NCBI GenBank assembly: GCA_015680685.1
Contig: MNCI01004656.1
Coordinates: 1,890,084 to 1,954,083, forward strand
Source: Gnetum montanum
Taxonomy: Eukaryota > Streptophyta > Gnetopsida > Gnetales > Gnetaceae
Length of the DNA stretch: 64,000 bases
Direction of reading: 5' to 3'
Shown here one piece after another: positions 10,687 to 21,400 of the stretch (the stretch's first letter is position 1; each line of letters starts with the position of its first letter). A program made the translations under genes and the position numbers. The notes below the pieces were generated by a model. It had not been told where the DNA came from, searched no databases, and saw nothing but the letters and a program-made list of their open reading frames with translations.

Positions 10687-12582
10687 CTAAGCATCTGGGA
10701 TGGGAGGGTCGTCTCCTTTAGATCCACCAGTGTCAGGAGCCTCTACTCCACTGGGGCTAGCCTCTTGAGCATCGTCACCACCTTCATCCTAAAAATACAA
10801 AATGAGACAACCAATATAAGAACAAGAAAATGCCAAAAGTTCGAACATTATTCAAATTGATTTCACAATGATAAAATACGTACCATAGGAGATCTCCCCA
10901 AGCCAAACTCCAATCGACAAAGGATTTACTCCTCTGAAAGACTAGCCCAATCTATTTCACCAAGGCCTAGGTCAACGTCTGCCAAGGCCTTTCCCTTATC
11001 AATAGCTGACTAGACATGGCATTTCAGAGGAAATTCACCCACAGTAACTTCCCCAGAAGCAGTCGTAATAACGCTCTTAGGAGATTCCATCTCAACTATG
11101 GTGTTCTCCGCAAAAGTATCAAACGTAGAACGTAAGCCAAAACCCTCCACGAACATCTCAAGTTTCCTTTTTTCTATAGAAACTTCTTTCAATGATTTCT
11201 TATAATGGTGCTTATGATTCTTCTCATCTTGACCCCACTTACGCACCTTGGAGGCGAACACCTTCCAATCTTGACACTTGAGATTCAATAGGTCTATTTG
11301 GCCCTTGCATTCCGCAAACCTTTGGGTTAGTGACGCATGGCGATTCAACAAGTTTCAATATCTATTGTATGTAATCTCAGACGTTCGCCAAGAACTATCA
11401 CCTGCTAACCGGGCTGAAGCGAAGTCATAACGAGCTTTGAGGTCGTTGCGTTCAGCTGATAGCTCGGAGACTTCCTTCTCCTTTATCTGGATTTGCAGCC
11501 ATAGTTGCTCGATGGATCGCCTACAGGTCCACGCTGACTTGGCGTTATGGACAAGGCTTTCCGCCACCTCATTATAAACCGGCCTCGGCACCTGTTCCAC
11601 TTTGGGGGGTAGTGTAGCTAAACTGTCAATGCTAATCACCTCGGAGGGATCCCACCTCAACTTGGCACCTATGCGTATGAAGAGATCAAACATTAATACA
11701 ACAGACACAGGGTGTGGCACTCTAAAATGACAAACCATTTGAAAACATCATACCTATTTCGGGGTGGGCCTCCTGAATTCGGTCGATGACTTCTTCCACG
11801 ATCCTAGCCACAAAATCCATCTTACATGGCATTTCTGACTAAGTAAATGGCTCACGGGTGTGAGAACTAACCTCAGCGGTCCTCTCAGGGGGAACCGTCT
11901 TCATGGGTACATCTAAGCGCATTGTCCTGGTTTCGCTCCCTTGATCTGAGAAAAAATGAAAATATAAAGATAAAATACCATAGAAATGATAACTAATAGG
12001 GCAAGTTGAAATAAGATAAAAAGAAAACATACCACGCTCTTCGTCATCCTCTGGTGGATCGCCTAGATCCAAATCTCCTTGAAGAAACCTGCGGAACATT
12101 TGTTCAACACCACCCTGGTCATCTAATGGCTCAGTTTCCATGGTGTTCTCCTTTAATTCCTTGGTTCCTCCTCCCGTATCCTTGCCCACATTTTCCTTTT
12201 CATTATTCTTCTCCGTGTTCGTCTCCTCCTCCTCCGTAATGGTTTCAAGCGCCTGCTTCCTCACTTTTCGAATCAAGCCAAAAACTTTAGTGAGATGTAA
12301 GCGATTGAAAAGAGAAATTATGAACAAAATGTAAACAATAAAATGATAAGTTGGCCAAGGCTACATACCAGGCATCTTAAATATTATGCGCTTTACTCAT
12401 TGCTCTCTTACATTCGAAACTTCCCCAGTTGGGCATTCATGTCTCTTCAACTTTGTTTTGGCCTGGCCCACGGTTTCTTTGATAACCTGCTCAGCCCTTC
12501 TTGCAGTGAGGGGCACATTATCTGGCTCTAACCCCAGACTATCGATTACTACATCCTGGTTCCCTCGTGGACCCCATTTCAT
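10687..12582 (-). pseudogene. Element A antisense multi-exon gene (5'-shortened)
   Basis: Five exons can be placed on the minus strand with canonical junctions: 12369-12582, 12033 to about 12290, 11753-11945, 10884-11668 and 10687-10788. Donors read GTATG or GTACG and acceptors TCAG or TAG. Exon 2 is acidic (TEEEETNTEKNNEKENVG). Exon 4 holds LRWDPS, PPKVEQVP, a probable coiled coil, GDSSW and KVRKWGQDEKNHKHHYKK. Exon 5 ends at a natural TAG (PPIPDA). The same motifs occur in the same order in B, E and F. The N-terminal exons present in those copies are missing: the second GTTTAAGG array begins directly upstream. Stops after NVREQ, EPFT and ITYNRY and two near the end of exon 4 make this copy a pseudogene. 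I do not recognise the family. Confidence 0.75.
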
Positions 12583-12596
12583 ACGGTTACACTGAA

Positions 12597-12800
12597 AATT
12601 CTAGCGTAAACCCACTTAATGCTCGGTAAGACGTTAAACTACCGCCTACGGCCCGGTATGGCCTTAAACTACCATTTTCCAATCCAGTAATGGCCCGGTA
12701 AGGCGTTAAACTGGCAGTTGCGGCCTGGTAAGGCCTTAAACTGCCATACATCCCGGTGTGACGACAATCCACCATTATGCATGTACGCATAGTTTAAAAT
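12597..12800 (+). repeat. Element A second array, before RT
   Basis: About five units of GCCCGGTAWGGCSTTAAACTRSC recur at 30-45 base spacing between the antisense gene and RT. On the minus strand the core is GTTTAAGGC. It lies immediately upstream of the first exon of the antisense gene, so it could be part of its promoter region. That role is inference. Confidence 0.82.
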
Positions 12801-12851
12801 TACCAAAAGACATAGAACGATCCCCATTTTTCTTATTCAGCTCTCTGTTTA

Positions 12852-14373
12852 TTGGCAGGAGCAAGCTCAATGGACTGCCAGCATTTAACCGCACCATTAA
12901 TCATTGACAGACCATATGGCAAAATTGTACGAGACATTAACATAAACTTCATCAACTTAAATTCACCAACGGACAACATAGTCATAGCCTCAATGCAGCA
13001 AACAATAGACAACTACAAAGGCATGACAAAACTCCTGGACATAGAAGCCAAGCATATCACCAAAGACCCGTTGGCCGAAACCCCCATTATCATGCCTAAT
13101 GGGGAAATTAAAGTATTAAAATTAAGCACACTATTACAACCGCACTTGGCCAAATACATCGAGAATGTGATTAGGGAAAATATGAAAGCATTCACTTGGT
13201 CCTATACGGACATGCCCGGGTTAGATCCTAGAATTTTCCAGCACAACATTATTCTTGACCTGAAATTGAGACCAGTAAAACAAAAGGCACGAAAAGTTAG
13301 ATCCGAGGTGGCATTGGTAGTTTGCAATGAGATCACCAAGCTTTATCAAGCTGGTTTCATTTGGGCTATTGATTACACCGAGTGGGTGTACAACATGGTC
13401 ATTGTCCTGAAGAAAAATGGAAGCATTCGCTTATGTATTGACTTCCAAGATCTGAACGTAGTAACCATAAAAGATGACTTTCCCCTACCCAGCATCGATC
13501 AACTCGTTGATTCGACCACCGGACATGCCTTACTATCTTTTATGGATGGTTTTTCGGGATACAATCAAATACGAATCAACCCAGAGAATCAGCTTCGGAC
13601 AACCTTTATGACCCCATGGGGAACCTTTTGTTACACAATGATGTCCTTTGGTCTTAAAAACGCTGGGGCCACGTATCAAAGAGCAATGACATTCATCTTT
13701 AGTGATTATATGTTATGATCGCTCAACGATTACGTGGATGACATTATGGTTAAATCGAAAACAGCAAAAGAACATGTACAAGATCTCAACTTAGTCTTAA
13801 AGCGTTGTTTAAAGTATGAACTGAGACTTAATCCAAAAAAATGTGTCTTCAATGTCAAAATAGGTAAAATGCTCAGATTCATAGCCTCCAAAGCAGGGAT
13901 ACGAGTGGACCCTGATAAGGTTACGGCCATAACAAACCTGAAACCACCAAGCAACCTTACCGAACTTCGGGGTCTACAAGGTAGGTTGCAGTTTATCAGG
14001 CACTTCATAGAAAAATTGACAGACAAACTAAAACCTATGAACCACCAGTTATGCAAAAACATCCATTTTGAATGGACTCTACAGTGCCAAGAAGCATTCA
14101 AGAACATCAAAACAGCACTTGCCCGACTGCCCACGGTTTACCCACCTTGGAATGATAAACCATTTGTCATCTACCTTGCCACTTCGGAATCGTCAATCAC
14201 GTCTATGCTTTGCCAGAAACAAGATGAAGGAATCGAAGTCCCTGTATATTACTTGAGCCATGCATTAGTTGTCCACGAGAAAAGGTACACGACGTGGAGA
14301 AGTCATGTTTAGCTTTGGTCTTTTCTTTAAGAAAATGGCGACATTACCTCTTTCGTAACTAGGTTTACATAAT
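12852..14373 (+). pseudogene. pol: Element A reverse transcriptase and first RNase H
   Basis: RT copies element RNA into DNA. The segment starts at about 12852, just after TTATTGGCAG, which resembles a 3' splice site. Motifs in order: DPRIFQHNI, QKARKVRSEVA, YTEWVYNMVIVLKKNG, RLCIDFQDLN, LLSFMDGFSGYNQI, MSFGLKNAGATYQRAM, then DYVDDIMVKSK with the catalytic Asp pair. A single TGA (13716-13718) splits the domain just before YVDD. The connection region reads LRGLQGRLQFIRHFIEK. RNase H begins near 14160 but a one-base loss near 14291 shifts the frame after HEKRYT, so it ends early at 14312. The remaining RNase H is readable in the next frame to about 14370 with a stop. F keeps an open version at 49349-49585. 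Confidence 0.9.
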
Positions 14374-15189
14374 TTGCAAGGACAATGTACTGAGAGCCAT
14401 AATAGGGAACATTTACAAAACAAGTTGGATAGCCTGTTGGAAAGCCATGATATGTACTATGTAGCACAATCATCAGTCAAGGGTCAAGCTATAGCAAATC
14501 AAATGACCACGTCACCAACACACGACCAAGTGATAATAGAACCAAAATTCCCAGATGAGAATATAAGCACCATAGACATAGTGCCCAACGACTATGATGA
14601 AATCCTAAACTTTGACGGAGCATCCACCTCTCGAGGGGGAAGTGCGGCCGCTGTCATCACCTATCCCTCCGGGGAGATCCGACCCTTTGCTTACCATTTC
14701 AATTTTCATTGTACGAACAACATAGCAGAGTATGAAGGTCTCCTTAGAGGTCTCGTGGCAGCACTGGCTTCAGACATCACATGGCTAGTAGTCAGAGGAA
14801 ACTCACAACTAGTCTTAAACCAAGTCACAGACGTCTATACATGTAAAGCCCAACACTTACAATCATACTGCAACTTGGCAAAACACCTAATGAGGAGATT
14901 TGAAAACATCGATGTGCAACATGTCTCTAGAAATGATAACACCATCGCAGACGTGTTAGCCACATTAGCATTAAACATATCACCAAACATGTTTCACACG
15001 TTGCCAAGCTCCATAACCAGTTGTGCTGAACCAATCACCGATACCCTTGACACGTTGCCGATTGCATCTGTTAGTACAACACATGCGATAGAATGGTATG
15101 ATGACATAAAAGAATACCTTCTACATGGAAAAACACCACGACATCTAAAAAATGCACAAAAGGATGCAGTGCGAAAATGTTCTAAGTAG
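14374..15189 (+). pseudogene. Element A archaeal-type second RNase H
   Basis: This frame starts with the end of the first RNase H (YYVAQSSVKGQAIANQM). It then carries a second RNase H fold: NFDGASTSRGGSAAAVI with the first catalytic Asp, NNIAEYEGLLRGL with the Glu, VVRGNSQLVLNQV, and SRNDNTIADVLATLA with the last Asp. A second RNase H between RNase H and integrase is the mark of the Tat lineage. The third catalytic position, normally Asp in GDS, is Asn here. The same change is in F. The frame continues to TAG 15187-15189 before the integrase. The domain would act in RNA-primer removal during reverse transcription, if still active. Confidence 0.86.
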
Positions 15190-16328
15190 TATATCGTAGT
15201 AGGGGACACACTGTGTCATCGATCCTATGAAGGCATATTGCTAACATGCATTAGTAGTATCGATGCCCAAACTATTCAGGTACATGAGGGACTATGCGGA
15301 GGACACATAGCGCCAAAAGCCATGGCAACAAAAATTAGACGTTTAGGCTACTATTGGCCACACATGGAATACGACTGTCTCTCCAAAGTCAAAACATGTA
15401 GTACTTGTCAAAAACATAGCAATATAATACATGTCCCACCAAATGAGTTGCATACAGCTCAAATCACATGGCCCTTTCAAAAGTGGGGATTGGACCTTAT
15501 TAGCCCGATAACACCCTCATCTTCTGCAGGGCATAGTTTCATCATAACTGCAACCGAATATTTTACAAAGTGGGTAGAAGTTGCTCCCCTTCGAAAAACT
15601 ACCTCTAAACATGTATGCAATTTCATCCTCGAAAACATTGTAACTTGTTTCAGCATTCCCATGACAATCATCACCGATAACGGGCCACAATTTAGCAGTG
15701 CCGAGACCAACACCTTTTGTGAAAGTCTGGGGATCAAACACTCGTTTTCATCCCCTTACTATCCTCAGAGCAATGGGCAAGCAGAGGTGAGGAACAAAAC
15801 GATTGTTACAATACTTAAAAGGATGCTTACCCAGAGCAAGAGGAAGTGGCACGAACAACTAGTATACACATTGTAGGCATACTGCACTACACATTGAACT
15901 TCAACAGGTAAAACATCATATAGTCTTGTTTATGGTTTAGAAGTTGTTTTACCTTTGGAATTGCAGGTACCATCTTTAAGGATCACACTCTCCAAACTCC
16001 TCGATGACGGGCAGAACAATGATCTGCGCACATCATTGACCTGGACTCGGTGGAGGAGGAACGCATACGCGCACTCGATCAGATTGAATGGTATCAAAAA
16101 CAACAACGGCAATGACATCGACACAATGTCAATAAACGCCCCATCAAAGAACTTGACCTTGTGCTAAAGGCAGTTCGAGAACACTCAGACAAATTCTCAG
16201 CCAACTGGGAAGGGCCTTACGTAGTCATTAAAGTATTTGACAATGGAGCATTCAAGTTAGCTAACATGGAAGGAAATAAGTTTGCCAATCCAACCAATCA
16301 CTTGTTCCTGAAATTGTTCTACATTTGA
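15190..16328 (+). pseudogene. int: Element A integrase with GPY motif
   Basis: Integrase inserts the cDNA. The zinc-binding part reads HEGLCGGH at about 15281 and CSTCQKH at 15403. The core has all three acidic residues: WGLDLI (near 15490), TDNGPQF (15676-15696) and PQSNGQAE (15766-15789). A TAG at 15874-15876 follows HEQLVYTL. The conserved continuation, GKTSYSLVYGLEVVLPLEL, follows at about 15906-15965. The C-terminal part (16150-16328) holds FSANWEGPYVVIKVF, the GPY/F motif of chromoviral and Tat integrases, and ends naturally with LFLKLFYI. At least one more frame change lies between 16020 and 16150. Compared with F, the catalytic core here is the intact one. Confidence 0.9.
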
Positions 16329-17782
16329 GTACAAGCTCAGGTATGTGCAAGTCCTGGAATCATGACTATGAACTGATACCATAGCTCGTGCTAGAGTCAT
16401 GACGGTAAACTGATACCACAACTCGTCTTGGAATCATAACGGTAAACTGATACCACAGAACGGTCCTGGGTTATGACTTAAAACTGACACCACAACTGCC
16501 CTGGCATCATGACAATAAACTAATACCCCACAGTGTCTGCAATGATGATAAACTAGCACCCGTCCGGCATGACAGTAAACTTCCACCATCACAACCATCA
16601 GAGTCTGCTAAGACTATTAACTAGCTTGCCTCCTCATAGTCCGCTAAGACTAAAAACTGGCAAGTTCATTTCTGGTTCATCAATCCGCCGCCACGTTCAT
16701 TCATCAAAGTCACTGCATCGCTCGCCATCCGACGATGTTACTAGCATTGCTATCATCTACATACAGTGCCTGCAGTCTCCTTTTAGCACCTTTGTGCCAT
16801 CTACCACCATGTAAGTCCAAGCTTGTTTATTCGCTCATGGTTTTCTTCTCTCCTTGGAGTTATGTTTGCAGGATGACACTCAGAGGTTTCACACAAGAAT
16901 GCACTTCATCATAAGCAGCAAGATACGATAATGTTCATGGCACACATGGCAAGACTAAATCAAACTGTTCACTAGTACGTCCCCATTCACCAACTCATTC
17001 ACTATCCATTTGACAACACATTTTATTCAGTCACACCTTTGACACACTCAGTACATTCAAAACGTTGAGCACATTGTTGCACACTGTACCACTTTAAAGC
17101 AGTTGCAACACACAGCATAGCACTTGAGCATGAGTACAAAATCAAAACAAAGCTTCTTCCCAAAAAAAAAGAGCGAGACCCCGGGCACTAAGCCCCAAGT
17201 GGGAAAGCAGTGGTCTCGAAATCAAGTACTCATATAAAAAACAATCAGAAAACATCTAGTTGCATGACTTTGGCTCTCTGCCAATAGATTCCCCTAAACA
17301 AAGGAGTCCTGTTCCTCCAAAGCATGCAACGCATGATTACATGGCTTTGGCTCTCCGCCAACAGGCTCCTCCCCTCAACAATAAAAAGGGGCCCTGTTCC
17401 TCCAAAGAATGTAACACATCCTCCCGTGGCTTTGGTCTCGCCAACAAGTTCTCTTGAACACTAACCAAGAGTCTTGTTCCACCAAAGGATGCACATCGGA
17501 TGTTTGAACTATGAGTCTGCTAAATCCTGGCTATTGACAAAGATCAGCGTGCCGCATATGCAAGCATCCCCTTTCCCCAGCATAATTCCTTGGGCAGTCA
17601 CCAATCCCCACAATCTCTTTCCTCCTACCAGCTAGAAGTTTCACTTTTCTGATCCCATGTACTACTGAACAGGGTGCGATGACGCCTAGTCAAGTGGCAA
17701 CGGACAAAGTCTCTATCAGGTTGCTTATGGTGTTTTGCACTTCTTTGTCAATGCTTCTCGGGTCGATTCCTCCAAGAGTCAA
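16329..17782 (+). repeat. Element A 3' non-coding region with third array and triple repeat
   Basis: At about 16340-16620 units of CATGACRGTAAACTGATACCAC recur, the third array of this element. At about 17262-17490 there are three imperfect copies of a 70-85 base unit. Each contains TGGCTTTGGCTCTCYGCCAA and ends near TTCCTCCAAAG. Between them lies AT-rich sequence without a convincing frame. Near the end, ATGGTGTTTT (17727-17736) is an inverted copy of the LTR start, and TTCTTTGTCAATG and TCCTCCA are boxes shared with F and B. Confidence 0.72.
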
Positions 17783-17792
17783 CAAAGAGGGG
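17783..17792 (+). promoter_or_regulatory. Element A polypurine tract
   Basis: CAAAGAGGGG lies four bases before the 3' LTR and would prime plus-strand DNA synthesis. Its complement is seen next to the 3' LTR in B (ACCCCTCTTT) and F (GCCCCTCTTTTTT). Confidence 0.85.
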
Positions 17793-17796
17793 TCAA

Positions 17797-18995
17797 TGAA
17801 ACATCACAAAATTTTGAGCTTGGTACTTGTCCAACAAGAAGCAGGTCCCTGGGAGCCACAGACAACCTTGGCTACATTTGGTGTCACACATTGCAACTTT
17901 GGGGATCAAAATACTTAATTTTGGCTAAGTATACAGTGACAGCGTATATGCCTAGTGTATACACCCAAGTTCATACCCACAGCATATACGCCTAGCGTAT
18001 ACGCCCAACATTCTCAGTGTATACACCCAGCGTACACACCTCACATATACGCTTGTCAGGCACAGCAACAGACGTGTACACCGGACGATGAAAGCTCCAA
18101 AGACAGCATGAGGGTAGCACTGAAGAGCAAGGATTGAAGCAAGTCAGCAACCATCATCGTATACACCCCAGCACATACGCCCAGCCATTATCAGCATATA
18201 CGCCCAGCGTATATGCCTAGCGTCCATAGCATCTCCACCCAAGTTTGCACACGCCCAGCACATCCAGCATATACCTCCAGCGTATACGCCTACCTGATGC
18301 AGCGTATATGCCCAGCAGATGTAATATATTGTATATTTGTAAATTTTATGCACCCGGTCAACGCGCCACATGTCTCCTAACCCGAGTCTAGCATAACAAC
18401 TGGTATAAAAACCCCAATTTCCCACTTAATCATGGTCGGTTGGCAAAAATCCCAGAGCATACTAAGAAGCAATTACGCTGTGCACCATAACTAAAAACCT
18501 CTTACGCTAGAAAACCCTATACGCCGAGCATACAATCTCTACGCCACGCCTACAGTGTGAACCAACCCAACCACCCTTGCATCGATCGGGGCTTTTCGTC
18601 TGCCTTGTGTTCCATCCACAACTGCATTAGACCGGTGCATTGTACTTTCATTCTATAATTTCATTGTTCCATTTTCTTCCCATAATCTCTTACAATTTCC
18701 ATTAATTGTTGCACGCATTCTGTTTATGTCTGTTTACGTTTACGCACTCTTTGCATCGTTTACATTGTTTACGCTCCGTTTACGCTGCTACATTGTTTAC
18801 GTATAACCCCGTGTATAGCACTTCGGTGTATGTTCGGGGAAATCCTTGTCTAATCTGCGTGCGGACCACCCAAGGTACTCTACCTTCATGCATTCCAGCT
18901 CACCCTCAGGTGAAGGTAGGGTTTTCTGTGCTTGCCCTGCGATCCCACGGTCTCTGTTTCCTTCAAGCCGGAGACTGACAATTTCAGGCGGTACA
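17797..18995 (+). repeat. Element A 3' LTR
   Basis: This LTR begins TGAAACATC and ends GGTACA, followed by the duplication AATGT. It matches 3727-4916 closely with scattered substitutions and small indels. The GTATAC palindrome cluster is at about 17940-18310. TATA-like GGTATAAAAACC is near 18400. Confidence 0.93.
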
Positions 18996-19000
18996 AATGT

Positions 19001-19200
19001 CATAGTGCAAGGATGAGCTATGCCAGTTTATAGTCATAGCAAACTATGTTGTGGATGCCAATTTTATTCTCATCACCCAAGGACACTTTGTGCTAGTTTA
19101 TAGTTGTAGCAAACTATGTTATGCCAATTTAATGTCATAGAAAATGTGTGCTTACCTTGCTTTGTTGTTGATGTAGCACTATGTACTAGGTGTAGTATGG
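19001..19200 (-). repeat. Element B 3' array, second half
   Basis: The array broken at 3726 resumes here with CCAGTTTATAGTCATAGCAAACTATG units and a variant GCCAATTTAATGTCATAGAAAAT. The unit directly before A (GCCAATTTAATGT) and the sequence after it (AATGTCATAG) rejoin cleanly through the AATGT duplication. Confidence 0.8.
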
Positions 19201-19735
19201 CTTTAGGTATGAATGGTTGATCAAATTAGAAAAATCATTACCATCTAGATCAACAAGCTTAAATGCTCCATTGTCATAGGCCTTGGTGACCAAGAAATGC
19301 CCTTCCTAGTTGGCTAAGAATTTATTCATGAGTTCATGAATGGCCTTGAAGACTAAGTTCTCTTTCTTGATTTGGTGTTGATGCTGATTGTGTTGATGCT
19401 TTTTCCATTGCTTTTCCTGATGTCACTCGATGTGGTCAAGCATTTGCATTCACTCCTTCTCTATAGAATCAAGGTTAATGATTCTTAACTCTTTGTTTTA
19501 GGCCTCATTAATGAAGCTCGAGAGGATCACGCAGAGCGATGGGACCTAAAATTCAAGAGGCAAAATGGCTTTAGAACCATACACAAGGCTATATGACATT
19601 TTACTTGTTGCTATTATATGTGTTGTGTGGTAGGCCCATAGTGTGTAGACTAACTGATCATGCCATCACCATTTGTTGGTGCTAAGAATCTTCTTTAGAA
19701 GGTTGACAATGACTTTGTTTGTAGCCTCCACTTAT
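19201..19735 (-). pseudogene. int: Element B integrase remnant
   Basis: Read on the minus strand this is the C-terminal part of integrase. It aligns with 47570-48070 of F. The GPY/F region is decayed: near 19290-19325 it reads a stop in place of Trp, then EGHF instead of EGPF. The catalytic core is missing. Near 19731-19735 the sequence jumps directly to the RNase H equivalent of F position about 49535, so some 1.45 kb seen in F is absent. Confidence 0.75.
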
Positions 19736-21150
19736 TAAGTGCAAAGACTAAGGTAAGGCAATTCTTTTCCACATCATTGTACTTTGCTTCATGGGCCACT
19801 AACATAGGGCTTAGGTAGTATACATGGACCTTTGAGCCATCATCTCACTTTTGGCAAAGTAAAGAGGCAATGGACGTGTCAAAGGTTGCAAGGTAGATGT
19901 AAAATGGTTTATTCCCTTGTGGGGGGTAGACTAATAGAAGTTGAGCTAGCTCTTGTGTAAGGATGTAAAATGCCTCTTGGAAGTAAGATATCCACTAAAA
20001 GTGAACTCCTTTTTTGAACAGATGTTACATGGAATGCAACTTGTCAGTCAACTGTGGGATAAATTTCCAAATGAATTATAGTCTACCTTGTAATCCATGT
20101 AGCTTCTTAAGGTTAGCCGACAGTGCTAAGTTGATAATGGCCTTAACATTATTGGGATCTATGCATATGCCTACTTTTGATACCATGAAACCTAATATGT
20201 GATCCATTTTGACACCAAATATGCATTTCTTAGGATTCAATATAAGGTCATGTCTTAGGCAACATTTGAGTACATGCTCTAAGTCATCTGTATGGTTGGG
20301 TGTCATCTTAGACTTAACTGCTATGTCGTCAACATAGTCATCGAGAAAATTTAGCAAATAATTCCTAAAAATGTATGTCATGGTGCATTAATAGGTTTCT
20401 CTTATGTTCTTTAGTCTAAAATACATCATTGTATAGTAAAATGTACCCCAAGGGGTCATGAAGATCATATTGAGTTGGTGCTCTAGGTTGATCTAAATTT
20501 GTTGTAATCGGAGAACTCATCCATGAAGGAAAACAAGGCATGACCATCCATAATATCAACCAATTAATCAATACTAGGTCTTGGAAGTCTATGCAAATGC
20601 CTATGCTTTCATTTTTCTTGGGTACAACCATGATGTTGGAGACCCAATCTATGTAGTCAATGGCTCAAATGAAACCAGCCTTGTAAAGATTGGTGACTAC
20701 CAATGCCACCTTAGGCCTAACCTTGCGGGCTTTCTGGTTAACTAGTTTTACACAAGGATCAAGGATTATATTATGCTATACTATGCAAGGATCTAGGCCA
20801 AACATGTCTTCATAATACCATGAAAATGTCTTAATATTATTGTTGAGTGTTTTAGCAATGTTCTAGATGTGTTGATGCTCTAACAAGGAACTAAGTTTCA
20901 ATGTTTTTTCCTTGCCACTAGGTGTTGTTATAGAAACCTCAATGAGGGAATCCTCAATGATGTCACCCACTTCTAGATCTATAGCTTTGACTAGATGCTT
21001 GGGCCAATCTAGCAGTGCCTCTACGGATGTTATATGTTCATGATAGGCTATGGGCTCAAGGTCTAGGCATTCGACATCAATGTATTGTGTGAGGTCACCA
21101 TGAGGCCCAGTGAGGACCAGAGGTGAATGAAGATGTCTGGACATGCTCAT
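19736..21150 (-). pseudogene. pol: Element B reverse transcriptase and partial RNase H
   Basis: On the minus strand the pol frame starts at about 21150 with MSMSRHLHSPLVLTGPHG and EVSITTPSGKEKTLKLSSLL, which aligns with the start of pol in F (TGPHGKHARYLNLES). RT motifs follow: VPKKNESIGICIDFQDL near 20580, then NFLDDYVDDIAVKSK at about 20310-20355, so the catalytic Asp pair survives. KCIFGVKMDHILGFMVSK and LKKLHGLQGRL (20076) are the connection. Frameshifts and stops occur between 20380 and 20860. RNase H is cut off at 19736 by the deletion described for the integrase remnant. Confidence 0.82.
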
Positions 21151-21289
21151 GTTGTAAATATACTGAGTATCCTACAAAATAACTAGAAAGAATTTCAAGT
21201 CATATCTATCTTAGATGAAGAAGGAATGCATAAAATAAGGAAAGAAATGCAATGAAAATTTTCCTAAGTATGCAAATTTGGGGCTATAA

Positions 21290-21400
21290 AACCAAGGATG
21301 TAGGCTAGTTTTAGGTGTTGACAGGCCATGGGATGCTAGTTTAAGGTCATATCAGACCATGGTTTGCTAGTTTAAGGTCATAGTCGACCATGGTTCGTGC
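21290..21400 (-). repeat. Element B array between RT and antisense gene
   Basis: Three units of GCTAGTTTAAGGTCATA..GACCATGG lie at about 35-50 base spacing. It corresponds to the array at 51120-51540 in F and at 12597-12800 in A. Confidence 0.75.

Larger units (their letters stand above)
3727..18995 (+). mobile_element. Element A: full-length Tat-like Ty3/gypsy retrotransposon, 15.3 kb
   Basis: LTRs at 3727-4916 and 17797-18995 both start TGAAACAYCACAAAATTT. The element is flanked by a perfect 5-base duplication, AATGT (3722-3726 and 18996-19000). Order: LTR, PBS, leader with a 17-base array, Gag, zinc knuckle and protease, 27-base array, antisense gene, second array, RT, RNase H, archaeal-type RNase H, integrase with GPY motif, third array, PPT, LTR. 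It is the least damaged element here, yet Gag and Pol carry frameshifts and stops, so it is not autonomous as it stands. It inserted into the 3' array of B and is therefore younger than B. Confidence 0.93.

Noticed and set aside
13730-14134. Minus-strand open frame opposite RT of A
   Set aside because: It is a shadow of the RT coding frame, which has clear motifs such as YVDD.
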